Below, piece by piece: positions 33,024 to 45,300 of a stretch of DNA of 64,000 nt. The notes under the pieces are model-generated. The model did no database searches. It saw only the letters and a program-made list of their open reading frames with translations, and was not told the DNA's origin. Source of the stretch: Spongilla lacustris. Its lineage: Eukaryota; Porifera; Demospongiae; Spongillida; Spongillidae. Numbering within the stretch: position 1 is the stretch's first letter; every line of letters begins with the position of its first letter. The stretch lies in the NCBI GenBank assembly GCA_949361645.1, contig OX442433.1, positions 480,110 to 544,109 of the forward strand, read 5' to 3'. Position numbers and translations under genes: made by a program.

Positions 33024-36000
33024 ATGGCCGAAAGTGGCGTACTAACAACAACGGTCGTTTTCCCTTTTACGAAGTACCGCAAGTGGGAACGGAAACCGTT
33101 GTGCAGCGTCCCAAAGAAGCATTCCTGTGATCGTTCTTCCCTACCGAAGCATGGTCAAGTCGATGTAGTCAATAAAGTACTCACCTCACCCCAAAAGTGC
33201 GTGGATTTGGACACCACCATACTGAAGGTATCTTAGTTGTGATCAACTATCGACCTCCAAATGATTATTTTTACATTCAGGCTCAGATTGCTGCAAGGAA
33301 GGCCTCATTACGGGATTATAAGAAACTTCGAGACAACCTGTATCCAATATTAAATTAAATTTCAATATTTTTTACAAACAGTGACATGTCCTTCATTCAG
33401 CAAAACCATTAGATTGGCGGCCAATTTAGCTCTCATTGCAAATATACAGCAGGTGGAGAGCAGCACTGTAAGTGCCATGTTCTACATTATGGTGCCAGCT
33501 CTGTTTACAACCACCCAAGTATTAAGCTATAGATTTAATTTATAGCCCTTTGCATGTACTGCAACAGTTCCTCTGAGATGTGCCAAAAGTGCGGGCAATG
33601 ATCCAAACTTATGAGCATGCTGGTACCTCTGTCTCTATGAGATATCATATACATACCTCCTATCCCTATCAGATATCACATACAGACCTCCTAACCCTAT
33701 CAGATATCACATACAGACCTCTGTCACTATCAGATATCACATACGTACATGTACATCTGTCCCTATCAGATATCACATACATGTACCTCTGTCCCTATCA
33801 GATATCACATACAGACCTCTGTTGCTATCAGATATCACATACATACATGTACATCTGTCCCTATCAGATATCACATACATGTACATCTGTCCCTATCAGA
33901 TATCACATACATTTACCTCTGCCCCTATCATACATTCTGAGCACTGCAACAGTACATGCCATCCATTGGGGTGCACATAGCTATTAGTGGAGTAGCCCGT
34001 TAACACAGCAATGGTCCACCATCATATACATATAATTAACTCTTCCTCTGTGCAGCTTGGGGAGGTTAGTGGCCTTCTTAAACACTACGGCACATTCAAG
34101 GTGAGGTCACGCACTGCCCCGCAGACACACACACCCCAACTGAATAGCCTTGGTCACAGGATGCCATAGCGACTGTGAGGCGTCGATCCACAAAGGACCT
34201 GGAGGAGGCGAGGCAAGATCTGGAGGCTGCCAGGACCAGGGTGGACACAGAGATCAGAGCCTTACAGGAACAAGGGGAGCATGTGGCTGGCCTGGTGAAG
34301 TCCAAATCACAAGACGTAAATGTTCTACTTCACTACAAGGTGTGTGTATGTGTGTGTTGTGCATATGCTGATGTGTGCATATGTGTACTGGTACACTCTT
34401 GTACGTGTATATACGTACATGTATATGTATGTATGTACGTATGCGTGTTCATGGTTTGTGTGAATTCTGGCAGGAAAAAGAGTACCCTGTGAAGATGCTC
34501 AGAATGCAGAGACTTAAAGAACAAGCAGATGTTCTCTCAGAGATGAGCAAGGTTGGACACTTGTGCACCCTCCCCTCCCCTCCCCTCCCCTCCCCTCCCC
34601 TCCCCTCCCCTCCCCTCCCCTCCCCTCCCCTCCCCTCCCCTCCCCTCCCCTCCCCTCCCCTCCCCTCCCCTCCCCTCCCCTCCCCTCCCCTCCCCTCCCC
34701 TCCCCTCCCCTCTACTGTCCTGTACATACCATTGGCTCTTCTAGCTGGAGGTCGCTGAGCTTGAACAGGAAGCTGGAGTAGAGCGGGGTGTGTGGCAGCA
34801 ACGACTGCTTGCAGCTAAGATGGACATTGAAGAAAAGGCTGCAAAGGTGGGATGTTACATAAGCTATGGGCACCAGAGCAGGCCCTACATAACAGGCCCT
34901 ACATAGCAGGCCCTACATAGCAGGCCCTACATAGCAGGCCCTACATAGCAGGCCCTACAGAGCAACAGGCCCAACATGATTGATGTACCCCCTTATATCA
35001 ACAGGCTACAGTAGACAAAGTGCGGGAGGGTGTGTCAGAGAAGGCTTTGCACAACAAGATAATGAGAAAGGTATGGTGCCTAATAGAGGGGCGGGAGGGG
35101 GGCGTGTACTTTGATTGGTGCCTGATGGAGGGGCATGTACTTTGATTGGTGGGGGCATGTACTTTGATTCGTGGGGGCATGTACTTTGATTTTGTGTTTG
35201 CAGGAAATAGATTTTCATCAAGAAAGGGCTGTAGAGCTGTCACATGTCATAGAAGCACTGAAAGAAGATATAAGGTAACTCCTCCCTCCCCAGGTGCTAA
35301 GGTGCCCCTCCCTCTTTCCATCCTCCCACAGGGGAATAAGGTGCCCCTCCCTCCCTCTTTCCCTCCTCCCACAGAGGAATAAGGTGCCCCTTCCTCTTTC
35401 CCTCCTCCCACAGGGGAATTAGGTGCCCCCCTTTCTCAGGGTGTATAATTACCAGGCTGTGGTGGGGTATGTTCCATGCATCACTGCCCCTATGTGCCAT
35501 TATGGGCAAGTTAGCTGTCTAAGGCTTCAATTATAAATGAAGTTTGAGTATTAAAGTTATTATTAAAACAGACTTCATTTGTAGTATTGTTTACAAAAGC
35601 AGCCCACATAAAAGGGCTCATACATTGTAAAAGATTTTTTTTGCAGTACTAGACAACTTCAGGAATCTTGATTATGTGTACGTAGTACTGTTGCTCATTT
35701 GTATGTTATGAAGAAGTCCACAGTCTGTAGCTTCTATTGCGTCAGACATTGCAAACATTACCTAGCATGCTTCATGATCCTTTGTACACATAACAAACAA
35801 GTAACTGCATGACGGCACAACATAGAGTACACATAAATCAAGATTCCTGAAGCTCACAAACGTGTATAGGTTGTTACCAATTTACACGCATGCACACACA
35901 CACACACACAACATTTCTTAATTGCAGCCACCTCAGGCAGGCTATAGCAGAGGACAGGCACAAGTGCAGAGTTTTGCCATTGGCAACTGTTCGCTGTATG

Positions 36001-36042
36001 CCTGACAGCGAGGTACAGCTGGATATCCCATTAAGAAGATGA
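33024..36042 (+). CDS. C20orf96-like coiled-coil protein
   Basis: Exons: 33024-about 33226, about 33281-33339, about 33402-33469, about 34056-34100, about 34162-34339, about 34474-34551, about 34746-34846, about 35005-35070, about 35204-35275 and about 35928-36042 (TGA). The first exon is basic with PFTKYRKWERKPLC. The rest is coiled coil: STKDLEEARQDLEAARTRVD, then NVLLHYKEKEYPVKMLRMQR with a junction inside it, LEVAELEQEAGVERG and FHQERAVELSHVIEALKED. The NVLLxYKxKEYPVK element recalls the C20orf96 (DUF4618) family, whose function is unknown. This assignment is from memory of that motif and is moderate. Start is 242 bp from the divergent VPS35 start. Confidence 0.62.
33635..33930. repeat. 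~30-bp minisatellite in C20orf96-like intron
   Basis: About nine copies of CTATCAGATATCACATACA with variable spacers (GACCTCTGT, TGTACATCTGTCC). The even unit-spacer look is not a CRISPR array, because the spacers are near-identical and the context is eukaryotic. Confidence 0.9.
34567..34715. repeat. (TCCCC)n pentanucleotide array
   Basis: About 29 perfect TCCCC units in the intron before the exon at 34746. The complementary strand is a G-rich run with quadruplex potential. Confidence 0.97.
34880..34965. repeat. 15-bp tandem repeat in intron
   Basis: Five copies of AGGCCCTACATAGC-type units. Confidence 0.85.
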
Positions 36043-36100
36043 CACACACACAACAATTACAAAGTGACAAAAGCTGACACAAAAGCGAGGGCTCTAGGGA

Positions 36101-37856
36101 CTACTTTCTACAGCTGCTATGAGATCTCAAATGGCCACTGTCCTTCCGTGACTGGGGTGTGCATGGCCCAATGATGGAAGTAAAGACAAGAAGTGGCTTT
36201 GTGTCCTTCCACTTTGTGAATGATGTTGATGAAGGGCAAGACTGTCTGTGCCTACTTCCTCTTGTGTCAGTTTTAGAAACAGTAACAGGAGATTTAGCTG
36301 CAGTTAATCTATCACCCCTGGTGTGAGCTGTTTGGCATAATGTGGGTGCAGAGGTGGTGCTTTGGGGTAAAGGGGGTGTGTCTTTCAGGTCTGACTGATG
36401 TGCGTTGCTCAATCCACTAAGTTTACCACCCTGGTGCACTGGTGCTGGAACAGCACCACCCTGGTGTACTGGTGAAGGACTAGCACCATCCTGGTGCACT
36501 GGTGCTGGAGCAGCACCACCCTGGTATACTGGTGAAGGACTAGCACCACCCTGGTGCACTGGTGCTGGAGCAGCACCACCCTGGTATACTGGTGAAGGAC
36601 TAGCACCATCCTGGTGTACTGGTGAAGGACTAGCACCACCCTGGTGCACTGGTGCTGGAGCAGCACCACCCTGGTATACTGGTGAAGGACTAGCACCATC
36701 CTGGTGTACTGGTGAAGGACTAGCACCACCCTGGTGCACTGGTGCTGGAGCAGCACCACCCTGGTATACTGGTGAAGGACTAGCACCACCCTGGTGCACT
36801 GGTGCTGGAGCAGCACCACCCTGGTATACTGGTGAAGGACTAGCACCACCCTGGTGCACTGGTGCTGGAGCAGCACCACCCTGGTGTACTGGTGAAGGAC
36901 TAGCACCACCCTGGTGCGCTGATGAAGGACTAGCACCACCCTGGTGCACTGGTGCTGGAGCAGCACCACCCTGGTGCACTAGTGTAGATTGCAGAGTGTC
37001 ACCTTCAGGGCCAGGAGTGGAACTTGGGGGACTATCGTGGAGATCTGCATCACAGGCTGGAGGCAGGGATGTGCAGGACACCACAGAACCACATGATGCA
37101 GCCTTGCATGGTAGGGAGGTTGAGGAGGAGGCACTACTTATGCCTCGGGACCTTCTACGTGGAGAGCAGGGGTGCGAATGACCCATAGCAGGGACAGAGG
37201 ATGTATGGTACAGAGCTGTAGACACAGGATATTGTGGCTTTTTATAGAGCTGTTGACTAGCTGTGGTCTGCTTGGTTGATGTGGTCTGTCTGTTTACAGT
37301 AGATGATGTTGATGATCTTCTTCGTCTTGACTTTTTGGCCTTTTTTTCAAATCGTATTGTTTTAGATTCTAGCTGTCTCAGCTCTGCGATGCGGATATCA
37401 AAAGAGTCACCCTTTTCTGATTGGGTGGGGTCAGGGTATGAAAATGGCTGGCTGAGGACCAAGGGCCTTGGCTGCACATATGCTGTGTTCTTGGCCATGG
37501 GAGGTGGGCGGGGACAAATCCGAATACCCTTGGCGGTTGTCACTACCTGCAGTATGGGATGGGATACTGTTTTAAAGTAGCCGCCTGGCCGGAATGCGAT
37601 TCAGACCTACCATAGGGCTTACGTGATCACCAGCGGTGGTAATAATACTCATGTTCCCAGCTGTGCCATCATCTGCAAGTCCAAGCGCCTGGTACGGAAG
37701 GAACTACAATTATATGCTAATAACGATGTAGAAACATAAGTAAAAAGAAATTCAAGATCTGGTACGAGTTTACACTGTGGGTAACCGCTACATATAGAGT
37801 AGGTGATTACATAACATGTTTGGGGTCTAATAGTACCTTACCACTCGTTCCGGCAT
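36101..37856 (-). CDS. Unknown protein with decapeptide VHQGGA repeats
   Basis: Three minus-strand exons: 37842-37856 (MPERV), about 37687-37625 (ALGLADDGTAGNMSIITTAG) and about 37547-36101. The order of splice phases makes the ATG at 37856 the best start. The protein has a conserved-looking N-terminal third (RICPRPPPMAKNTAYVQPRP and a basic stretch KKAKKSRRRR), then Ser-rich sequence, then about 18 tandem decapeptides alternating VHQGGAAPAP and VYQGGASPSP, and a basic Ser/Thr-rich end. No domain is recognised. It is divergent to NDUFS6 with starts 281 bp apart. The repeat is a 30-bp coding minisatellite, so copy number probably varies between individuals. Confidence 0.6.
36428..36985. repeat. 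Coding 30-bp minisatellite (decapeptide repeats)
   Basis: About 18 units of CACCACCCTGGTGCACTGGT type with two alternating versions. It gives the VHQGGAAPAP / VYQGGASPSP repeats on the minus strand; open frames on plus are shadows. Confidence 0.93.
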
Positions 37857-38137
37857 ACATGTACTGTGTCTCGACTTGCCCAGGTAGGTCCGCTGTGATC
37901 TACAACAGGCAGACCTAAATGTTGGAAAAAAAAAAAAAAAAAAAAAAAAAAATCAAATGGGCAATGATTGCGCGCGGCAACCATATGCATGTTCCCTTTG
38001 TACATGTACCTGGATCCCGGCGGCGAAATTGTCATCATTGTACATGTATACATGGCCATTATTTACATGTATTGCTTTTGGATTAAAGCACGTCGGTTGC
38101 CAAGGTGACACGTGCGGGAGCGGCTAGGTTGAAGTAG

Positions 38138-38662
38138 ATGGCAACAATTTGGAGACTGAGCCGTCAATGTTTGTCGTCCATTATCACGAGAGGAAGATGG
38201 GTTAGGGTACGGACGTTATCGACCTCTGTTGTGTACTACAGTCCCGAAAAAGTTACCCATACCGGCCAGGTGGGCACTTATTGGAGTAATCAACGTCGAT
38301 GTGTTGTTGGTAACCTATATAGGCGTGGGCTGATAGCGACTATAGAAAGGTGCGATTTACAGATCGGAGCAAGCAGGTAGCGGTTTGTATGCATCCGTAT
38401 CCGTATGCTAAATGATTGTCATTGTGCATGAGCGCAGGTTAATGAACAGTTTGCTATCAACTTGGTGGCGGAAGAGCCCGTGGCCGTAGTCCACGATAAT
38501 CACATCTGGTGTAACGGAGGCGGAGGTGCTCTGGGGCACCCCAAGGTGTACATCAACTTGGACAAGCCGGAGATCGCCGTTTGCGGCTACTGCGGAAAAA
38601 GATTTGTCGAGTCCAAACACAAGGCCCTTTTCGAGAACGAAAAGTTTACAGAAACTTTGTAG
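38138..38662 (+). CDS. NDUFS6: NDUFS6, mitochondrial complex I zinc subunit
   Basis: Exons 38138-38269, 38323-38376 and 38438-38662 join in phase 0. Naive translation through the first intron hides the middle exon, which encodes [18 protein letters not shown] and matches the human YDDKDYRRIRF region. The basic N terminus looks like a mitochondrial presequence. The family core is present: [41 protein letters not shown], then CGYC. The four zinc ligands (C, H, C, C) are all kept. The subunit sits in the matrix arm of NADH:ubiquinone oxidoreductase and is needed for late assembly. The C-terminal extension after FVESKH is longer than in mammals. Confidence 0.95.
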
Positions 38663-38757
38663 TTGTGTATGCAAAAGGTATGTTTCCACGTTAAAGTGAT
38701 TATTATATTGCAATTAAGGATTAGCACTGCATTGCATTACATTTAATTAAATTAACT

Positions 38758-39831
38758 GTGATGCGTTCCTGTATTGGTAAAGTCTTGGTGGGTTTGAGTG
38801 CGACTCTAAGCACGGTCATAGTATTGTTTTTTCTGTATTGTAACTCAACACCACAACCTGCTTTGGTCCGTCGAATCCGTTTTGACCCATCCGGAGATGA
38901 TACCTTCGTTTTTATACACATCCAGAAGACGAGCGGTAGCTACTTCCTTGACTGCCTGACAGCGACTAAGTTCCACGGAGTGAAACTGTGCACGGCCACG
39001 GACAAGAAGGTGAAGCGCGCTAAGTGCCCAAGACCCGGTGCAGCGAACGGTAGGGAGTCGTGGTTAGTGTCTGAAAGGACGTTGGGCTGGCTATGTGGTG
39101 TTCATTCCTCCTACTCTGAAATGAAGGCTTGTTTACCATCGCGCCTGGACTCGGAATGGGGACCGAAGCTATCACGTCGCCTGCACTACATTACGCTGTT
39201 GCGCCATCCCATCGTTCGGTACCTGAGCGAGTACATGCACGTGAGACGAGGTGCCACATGGTGGAGAAAGCGAAAGTGCTCCGGGAATGAAGTGACCGAT
39301 TCCCAGGTGCCTCCTTGCTACGGAAGTTTCTATTCCGGTTCACCGTGGCCAAACCTAACCATGGAGTCGTTCGTCTCCTGTGACACCAACTGGGCCAACA
39401 ACAGGCAGACCATGGCCTTGGTCGATTTGGAGAAGTTCGGGTGTTTCAACCGGACCATTTGGAAACAGTGCGAAGCTGAATTGCTGAACAATGCTAAGTC
39501 TAACCTACAGAATATGGCATTTTTTGGCCTAGCTGAATACCAGAAGGAATCGGCTGCATTGTTTAAAGAAACGTTCAACCTAGCCATGGATGAGCCACTG
39601 GAGCAAAAACCATTCACTGCACTACGCTCGTATGAAATACTGAGAGAAATATTGATGGACAAAACCCTCTACCAGAGAATAGTTGAAAAAAACCATCTGG
39701 ACATTCAGCTGTATCAGTACGCCTTGGAGCTCTTTGCTTCGCGACTGAAGCCCTTTGGTGTGCCAGTTGATATGAAGAAAGTAAATAGAACTTTACTAAC
39801 GTTGCTTCCACAGTTGGAGTCTCCCTCATAG
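38758..39831 (+). CDS. HS6ST: Heparan-sulfate 6-O-sulfotransferase (HS6ST-like)
   Basis: A single exon of 357 codons. An N-terminal signal anchor (VLVGLSATLSTVIVLFFLYC) fits a type II Golgi protein. The PAPS 5'-phosphosulfate loop appears as FIHIQKTSGSYF, and the 3'-phosphate site as LHYITLLRHPIVRYLSEYMH with the key Arg and Ser kept. Further family signatures are HVRRGATWW, NWANNRQTMALVDL and NLQNMAFFGLAEYQK. The enzyme transfers sulfate from PAPS to the 6-O position of glucosamine in heparan sulfate. Relative to vertebrates, KTGG is KTSG and LRDP is LRHP. It lies 95 bp after the NDUFS6 stop on the same strand and is intronless, which could reflect an old retrocopy. Confidence 0.93.
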   Translation: MMRSCIGKVLVGLSATLSTVIVLFFLYCNSTPQPALVRRIRFDPSGDDTFVFIHIQKTSGSYFLDCLTATKFHGVKLCTATDKKVKRAKCPRPGAANGRESWLVSERTLGWLCGVHSSYSEMKACLPSRLDSEWGPKLSRRLHYITLLRHPIVRYLSEYMHVRRGATWWRKRKCSGNEVTDSQVPPCYGSFYSGSPWPNLTMESFVSCDTNWANNRQTMALVDLEKFGCFNRTIWKQCEAELLNNAKSNLQNMAFFGLAEYQKESAALFKETFNLAMDEPLEQKPFTALRSYEILREILMDKTLYQRIVEKNHLDIQLYQYALELFASRLKPFGVPVDMKKVNRTLLTLLPQLESPS

Positions 39832-40923
39832 CTCTCAACCACCAGCAGTAAATATGCTTCAGCTATCAAATTTTACCATCCACAAGTACGCTATCATTCA
39901 GTAGCCCAATGCATGCAGCACATGTATGTAAGTAGATCTTGTATCACATGCCTCTGGCTAGCCAGCACAACAGAACATGTAGTTCTCCAGTCTGTATTCC
40001 TTTCACTGCAAGCTGACTTCAGTTATGTCAACTACATGTATTACAGTCTCTATATATAAAAAAAACTTTGGTATACAAATTACATTAACGTACTCCCTTC
40101 GTAGTATTTGAAGTGTTCTGAATACTTACAAGGTAGTGAAACTGCCAACACTCAGGAAGCTCAGAAAAATAACGCTCACTCCTTCCCATAATCAGACTCA
40201 GAAAAGTTTCCTTCGGATCTGATGAGATTCGATTTGAGGTTTTTGCATTTATCTGTCACCTAATGTTAGTACTACATGTAGATCACAAGTTGGAAACTTC
40301 AATCTGAGTACATGTTGTGGTCAGAAGCTATAAAAGTGCAGAGTGCAAAACAGGCACACCTGTTTGAGCAGTGTCACTTTTATAACACAATTAGTACGTT
40401 GGATTAGCTTAAAATGCACTTGTAATTTTCATATCGAACGTTCACCATTTTTGTAATTAGGTTCCTATTAGGAAGAGGGGGACCCGACTGATGAGTGTAC
40501 AATAGGAAATTCTTTACAAGAGACTGCATAGATCTAATCAAATAGATGTAGGATTTTGAAGTAAAAAGTAACAAGGGAATATGGAAAATATGCAATGATG
40601 GATTTGTACATGTCTATGTTTAGCAAAACTACCTATATTGTTTCTTGAACTTGCTAAATGTGGGTCTGTAATATTTATAAATCAATCCATCACTGCCGTA
40701 ATCCCTTGTTTCCTTACTTTTTTTACTCAATCCTCTACAAACCCTACATCCGCAAAATTGTATATCTCAGTAACCATAGTAGCCAAACAGGTACATAGAT
40801 TAGTGTAGATAACAATCTTACATGAGAACTGTTCAACATACATGTACATGTACAAACTTATGATACAACATTCCAGCTGTTTTTACAAAACTGTACACCA
40901 CCACCACAATGCGCAGTGCTCAC
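39832..40923. other. Intergenic between HS6ST and MTG2
   Basis: AT-rich, with no exon seen. It contains a copy of the repeat family also found at 14972 (CGTAATCCCTTGTTTCCTTA, 40695-40755). Confidence 0.6.
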
Positions 40924-42155
40924 TCATCTTTGGCTGCACAGATCAAACATCATCCTTATCAGCGGTTGAATGTTCCATTGATTGAGGGCCGACACGGGCA
41001 CAATGGACAGCGTGCTGTGCTGCTTCAAGAGAGCCACAGCTCTCTCGCTGCCCTCCTGGTCCATCTTGTTGGCAACGATGAGGCTAGGACGCGAGCAGAG
41101 CAAAGCGTCATACTGGCGCAATTCAAACTGCAGGAGCTCTAGCTGCTTGTGGGGGGCGGAGTCTGAGCAGTCCAGTACGTACAACAGCGCCTTGCAGCGC
41201 TCAATGTGCCTCAGGAAGGCGTGGCCCAGACCTCTGTTCTCATGGGCCCCTTCGATCAAGCCAGGGATGTCCGCCACAGCCAGCTGTTCCCCCATGGTGC
41301 CGTACACAATGCCAATGTGGGGGTTGAGGGTGGTGAAGGGATAAGCAGCCACTGCCGGCCTGGCACGCGAGATGGCTCGAAGCAGTGTAGACTTCCCTGC
41401 ATTTGGGTACCCCACCAGCCCCACGTCTGCTATGGTCCTCAGCTCCGCCTCCAATAGTCTCTCCTGGCCTTCTGAGCCCTCTGTGGACTCCAAAGGCCTG
41501 GGATGTTCTGCCGTTGCAAAGCTGGCATTACCAAACCCTCCCTCTCCTCCCGCTACAGCCTGGTATCTGTGTCCCGCATCTGAAAGGTCTGCCACAATCG
41601 CTCCCTGTTCCTTGAGCACCGTACCGATTGGTACCTAGGATAACACAGAAACGACACTCAATCAACTAGGATAAGACCCACAAGGTGTTGTTCTACCTTC
41701 ACCTCCAAGTCCTTCCCGCTTTTTCCAACCTTATAAGCCCCCATGCCGCGTTCACCGTTAGCACCATGGTAACTATTTTTCAAAGACGACAGATCTCGTA
41801 GCAAAGGATCGGTTACGAAGGCCACACTGCCTCCGTGGCCGCCGTTTCCGCCATCGGCGGGACCCGTTCGTTCCCCCATGTTCCTAATTAGCACATGTGG
41901 CATCGCATAGTGAGCTCAAACGTGCGGACTTCTTACTTCTTGAAGCACACACAGCCGCTCCCGCCAGAGCCGCCGCGAAGGCGAATCCTCCTCCTATCAA
42001 TAAACTTCCTGTCCTGCAAAAGCCAGGATGATATTAATACCAGCACGAACAGAACACACCTTGCTTTTTTCCCAGTCGGCCTTGCATTGCAGGACGAACG
42101 ACGTACTCACCCATCGACAAGTAAAACGGTCTGACACGTGCTTAGCAATATTCAT
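40924..42155 (-). CDS. MTG2: MTG2/GTPBP5, mitochondrial Obg-family GTPase
   Basis: Exons 42060-42155, 41937-42013, 41697-41883 and 40924-41634 sum to 1,071 nt and 356 residues. An N-terminal basic leader (MNIAKHVSDRFTCRWVST) suits mitochondrial import. The Obg glycine-rich fold spans LRGGSGGSGCVCF and ADGGNGGHGGSV. The G domain shows GYPNAGKST (G1), ADIPGLIEGAHENRGLG (G3 and flank), NKMD (G4) and a SAL G5. The protein assists maturation of the mitochondrial large ribosomal subunit. Introns of 46 and 53 bp are among the shortest in the window. The presence of introns and the leader rule out bacterial contamination. It is divergent to the cadherin gene, starts 167 bp apart. Confidence 0.95.
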
Positions 42156-42321
42156 TTGGCATTTCAAACTGGTTTATTGAATTATTGGTTAATAAACATG
42201 TCGTTGCTCAGAGGGAACCCATGCTAGTGCAACGAGCTACGCCCCAGAAGGAATTCGAAAAGCCGTCTCAGTTTTGTTCTCATCGATCTACATATTCGTT
42301 TCCCAATAGCAGAGTGTTGTA

Positions 42322-45300
42322 ATGTGCAGCTACAGCCTTCTGCTTGCAACTTACATGGCAGCGTTCCTGGTAACTTCCGTTGGTAGCAACGGTTTTCTCG
42401 GCCAGTCGCCTTTTTGCGCCTACGCATCCAGAGCTACTGCGCCAGGTACCGCCCTATACCAATTTTTCGCTCAAGAGGGCGACCTTACGGGATATACACT
42501 CACTGGAAGCGAACTGTTTACACTGAACGGAACAACAGGCGTGCTGAGAACGACAGGCTACTTCCCTCGAATCGGGCCCTCCTGGTACACCGCGGAGATA
42601 AGCGCCTTTGCTGAAGACGAACAGCAGCTCACGTCAATCCTCAACATAACGATAACACCGGAATGGGTGCTCGCCCCCGTATTCGAACACTACTCTTACA
42701 CAGCCTCGGTGACAGAAAACACCGCCCTCGAAGACGACCTTTACGTTATTCCCGCCGTTACCCGCACACGGATAACTGTCGTAAGGGGTTTCTCGCTTCA
42801 TCCACAAATCACGAGCTATCAGTACCTCGTCGTTTCTGGAAACACAGACAATGATCTTACAGTCGACAGCTCCGGCGTGATTAGCTCCGCGAAATCCTTG
42901 GACAGGGAAAGAACAGCCGCATATAATCTTACTGTGAGGTACACGGATAGCGTTGAAACCATCAGCGTGAAAGTCAATGTTATGGTTGCAGACATTAATG
43001 ACAACTTTCCTGCGTTTTCTCAAGACCTATACACAATCTCTCTCTCGGAAAATAGCGCCATCGGCAGTACAATTGCTACCATCAATGCCACGGACCCGGA
43101 CGCAGGAGAGAACGGAACTGTTACGTACAGCATCGGAAATTTTTATAACAACTGCTCTTACCTTAACGTCACCCTTGCATCCGGATCTCTGGTGATCACT
43201 GCGCAGCCGGACTACAAAAGCTGGCCGAAGTGTACATTGGCGATCGTAGCCACGGATGGCGGCACGCCTCCTCTGAGTGCAACAGCTATTGTGAGCGTTA
43301 TCGTATCGAACGTCGACGACAGGTGTCCGACGTTTTTTAACAGCGAGTACAGCGTTGTGGTTAACTGGAACAAGACACAGCCGCCTTCTGGTACGCTATC
43401 TCTCGCCTTCCTCCGGGCCTATGATCCCGACAATTTCACTACAAGCATTGCCTACAGTCTACTACAACACAACGGCAGTCTTTTCGGCATCAACGCCTCC
43501 ACCGGAGAGCTGGTGCTCCTTCCAACAACAGGCGACCCTACAGGGGTGTACGCTCTCAATGTGAGCGCAAAAGACCTGACCTGCCAGAGCTACGTGCGCG
43601 TCACGGTGGTCATCAGTGGCCCAGACCTCTATCCGCCTCGATTTGCCAAGAAGATCTTGCTAGTCAATATGACGGAGAACCCACCTCAGGGTACCATCGT
43701 TGCGACCCTGAATGCCACTGACGCAGACGCAGGGTCCAACGGGGCCATTACATACTCTCTGGCTTCCCCTTCAGCCCTATTTGCAGTGAACAGTAGCACT
43801 GGTGTAGTGCGCACCATTGGGGCACCTTCGATGTATGACAGCGATAGGGGTCCACCCATTATCTTCTTTGTGGTGCTGGCCACCGATGGAGGGGGAAGGA
43901 TAGACGATTGCCTGGTTAAAGTCACCCTGATCAACCAGAACGACCACGCCCCCAGCTTTCCAGTCAGAAGTTACAGCATCAGCTTGCTCCGTAACACCTC
44001 CTTAGGCGTCACTGTTCTGCAGGTATATGCATCTGATCCTGACCCGGGAAATGGTGGACTCGTGCATTACCTGGTAAGTTCACGCGGTCAGCCCTTCCCT
44101 TTCACCATCAATGCCACAAGTGGTAATATCACTACTACGGGGAGCGTAAGCGGAATTTCTTATCTGTTCATGGTCACTGCGCAGGACCAGGCACCGCCTT
44201 ACAACAATGCCACTATCCTCGTTAACATCACAATATCCAATGTGCAGCCACCATTGTGGCCTAAGACGTTCTATCAGGCCAGTGTTGTCGAATATGCCTC
44301 CCCAATGACATCGGTATTAACAGTAACAGCTTCAGTATTGTCACCTGCTCTCTATGACATCACTTTAGGAATCGATTATCGTTCAAACCAGTCACCAGGT
44401 ACCTTCTCTGTTGGTACAGGTGGAGTTATTTCGGTTGGCACTAGCAGTGTTATTCATTTCCAATATCTCAGGCCCTTCTCCAGCTTTGTCTTTGTCGTTT
44501 CAGCACAGATTATTGAATCTTCATTAGTGAGTTTAACAACAGTGAGGGTGGCAGTCACAGAGGTATATAGTTCCCCACAATTTTCACAAAACCTGTACAC
44601 CGCTTCTGTACTAGAGGGACAGGACATAGGCACCTTTGTTGCCTTCATTCCGGCCACAAATGCTGACTTCAATATGAATATAGCCTACGCATTGACAGGT
44701 ACTGACAAATTCTCCATATCCAGCGAGGGAATTGTAAGGTCTGGGGTCGTCTTCAATGCCACAGACAATTCATACACTATTACAATTACTGTAACAGCTA
44801 CTTATGCAAATCTCACTGCCACAACATACATCTTGGTTACAATAACCCCCATGTATGCTCCACAGTTCAAGGACAGCTCTCCAGTGCTCCTGTTGCCTGA
44901 AGACACCAGTGTCGGGACCAGCATATTCAATGCGGCAGATTACTCTTTTGACGGGGACTCTGCCGCTGTGCTCACTTTCTCCATCGTGGGCCCAAGCCAG
45001 AACACGTTTGTGATGGATGCCAGTGGAGTCATGTTTCTTGCCCAGTGGCTGGACTATGAACAGCAGAGCACATATAATCTGACAATCCAAGCGTTTGACG
45101 GTAGGTATACGGGCAACACCACTCTCACTGTTATGGTGGTCAAGGTTCCTACTGCATCTCCAGTTAAAGACTGCTGGGGAGAGGTGGTGGAAGATTGCCC
45201 AAGTGGCACTTTTGTATTCAATATAAGTGATAGTGAGGCATCAGTTGTGTACCATCTTCTGGGGGAAGCCCAGGGCAGGTTTGCAGTGAGTCCGGGAGGA

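Noticed and set aside
33635..33930. CRISPR-like repeat-spacer pattern
   Set aside because: Spacers are short variants of one another, there are no cas genes and the context is an animal intron.
36405..37181. 258-codon plus-strand frame rich in Cys, Trp and Gly
   Set aside because: Antisense shadow of the decapeptide-repeat gene.
40924..42155. Obg GTPase as bacterial contamination or transfer
   Set aside because: Four exons with canonical introns, a mitochondrial leader and MTG2-type sequence show a resident nuclear gene.
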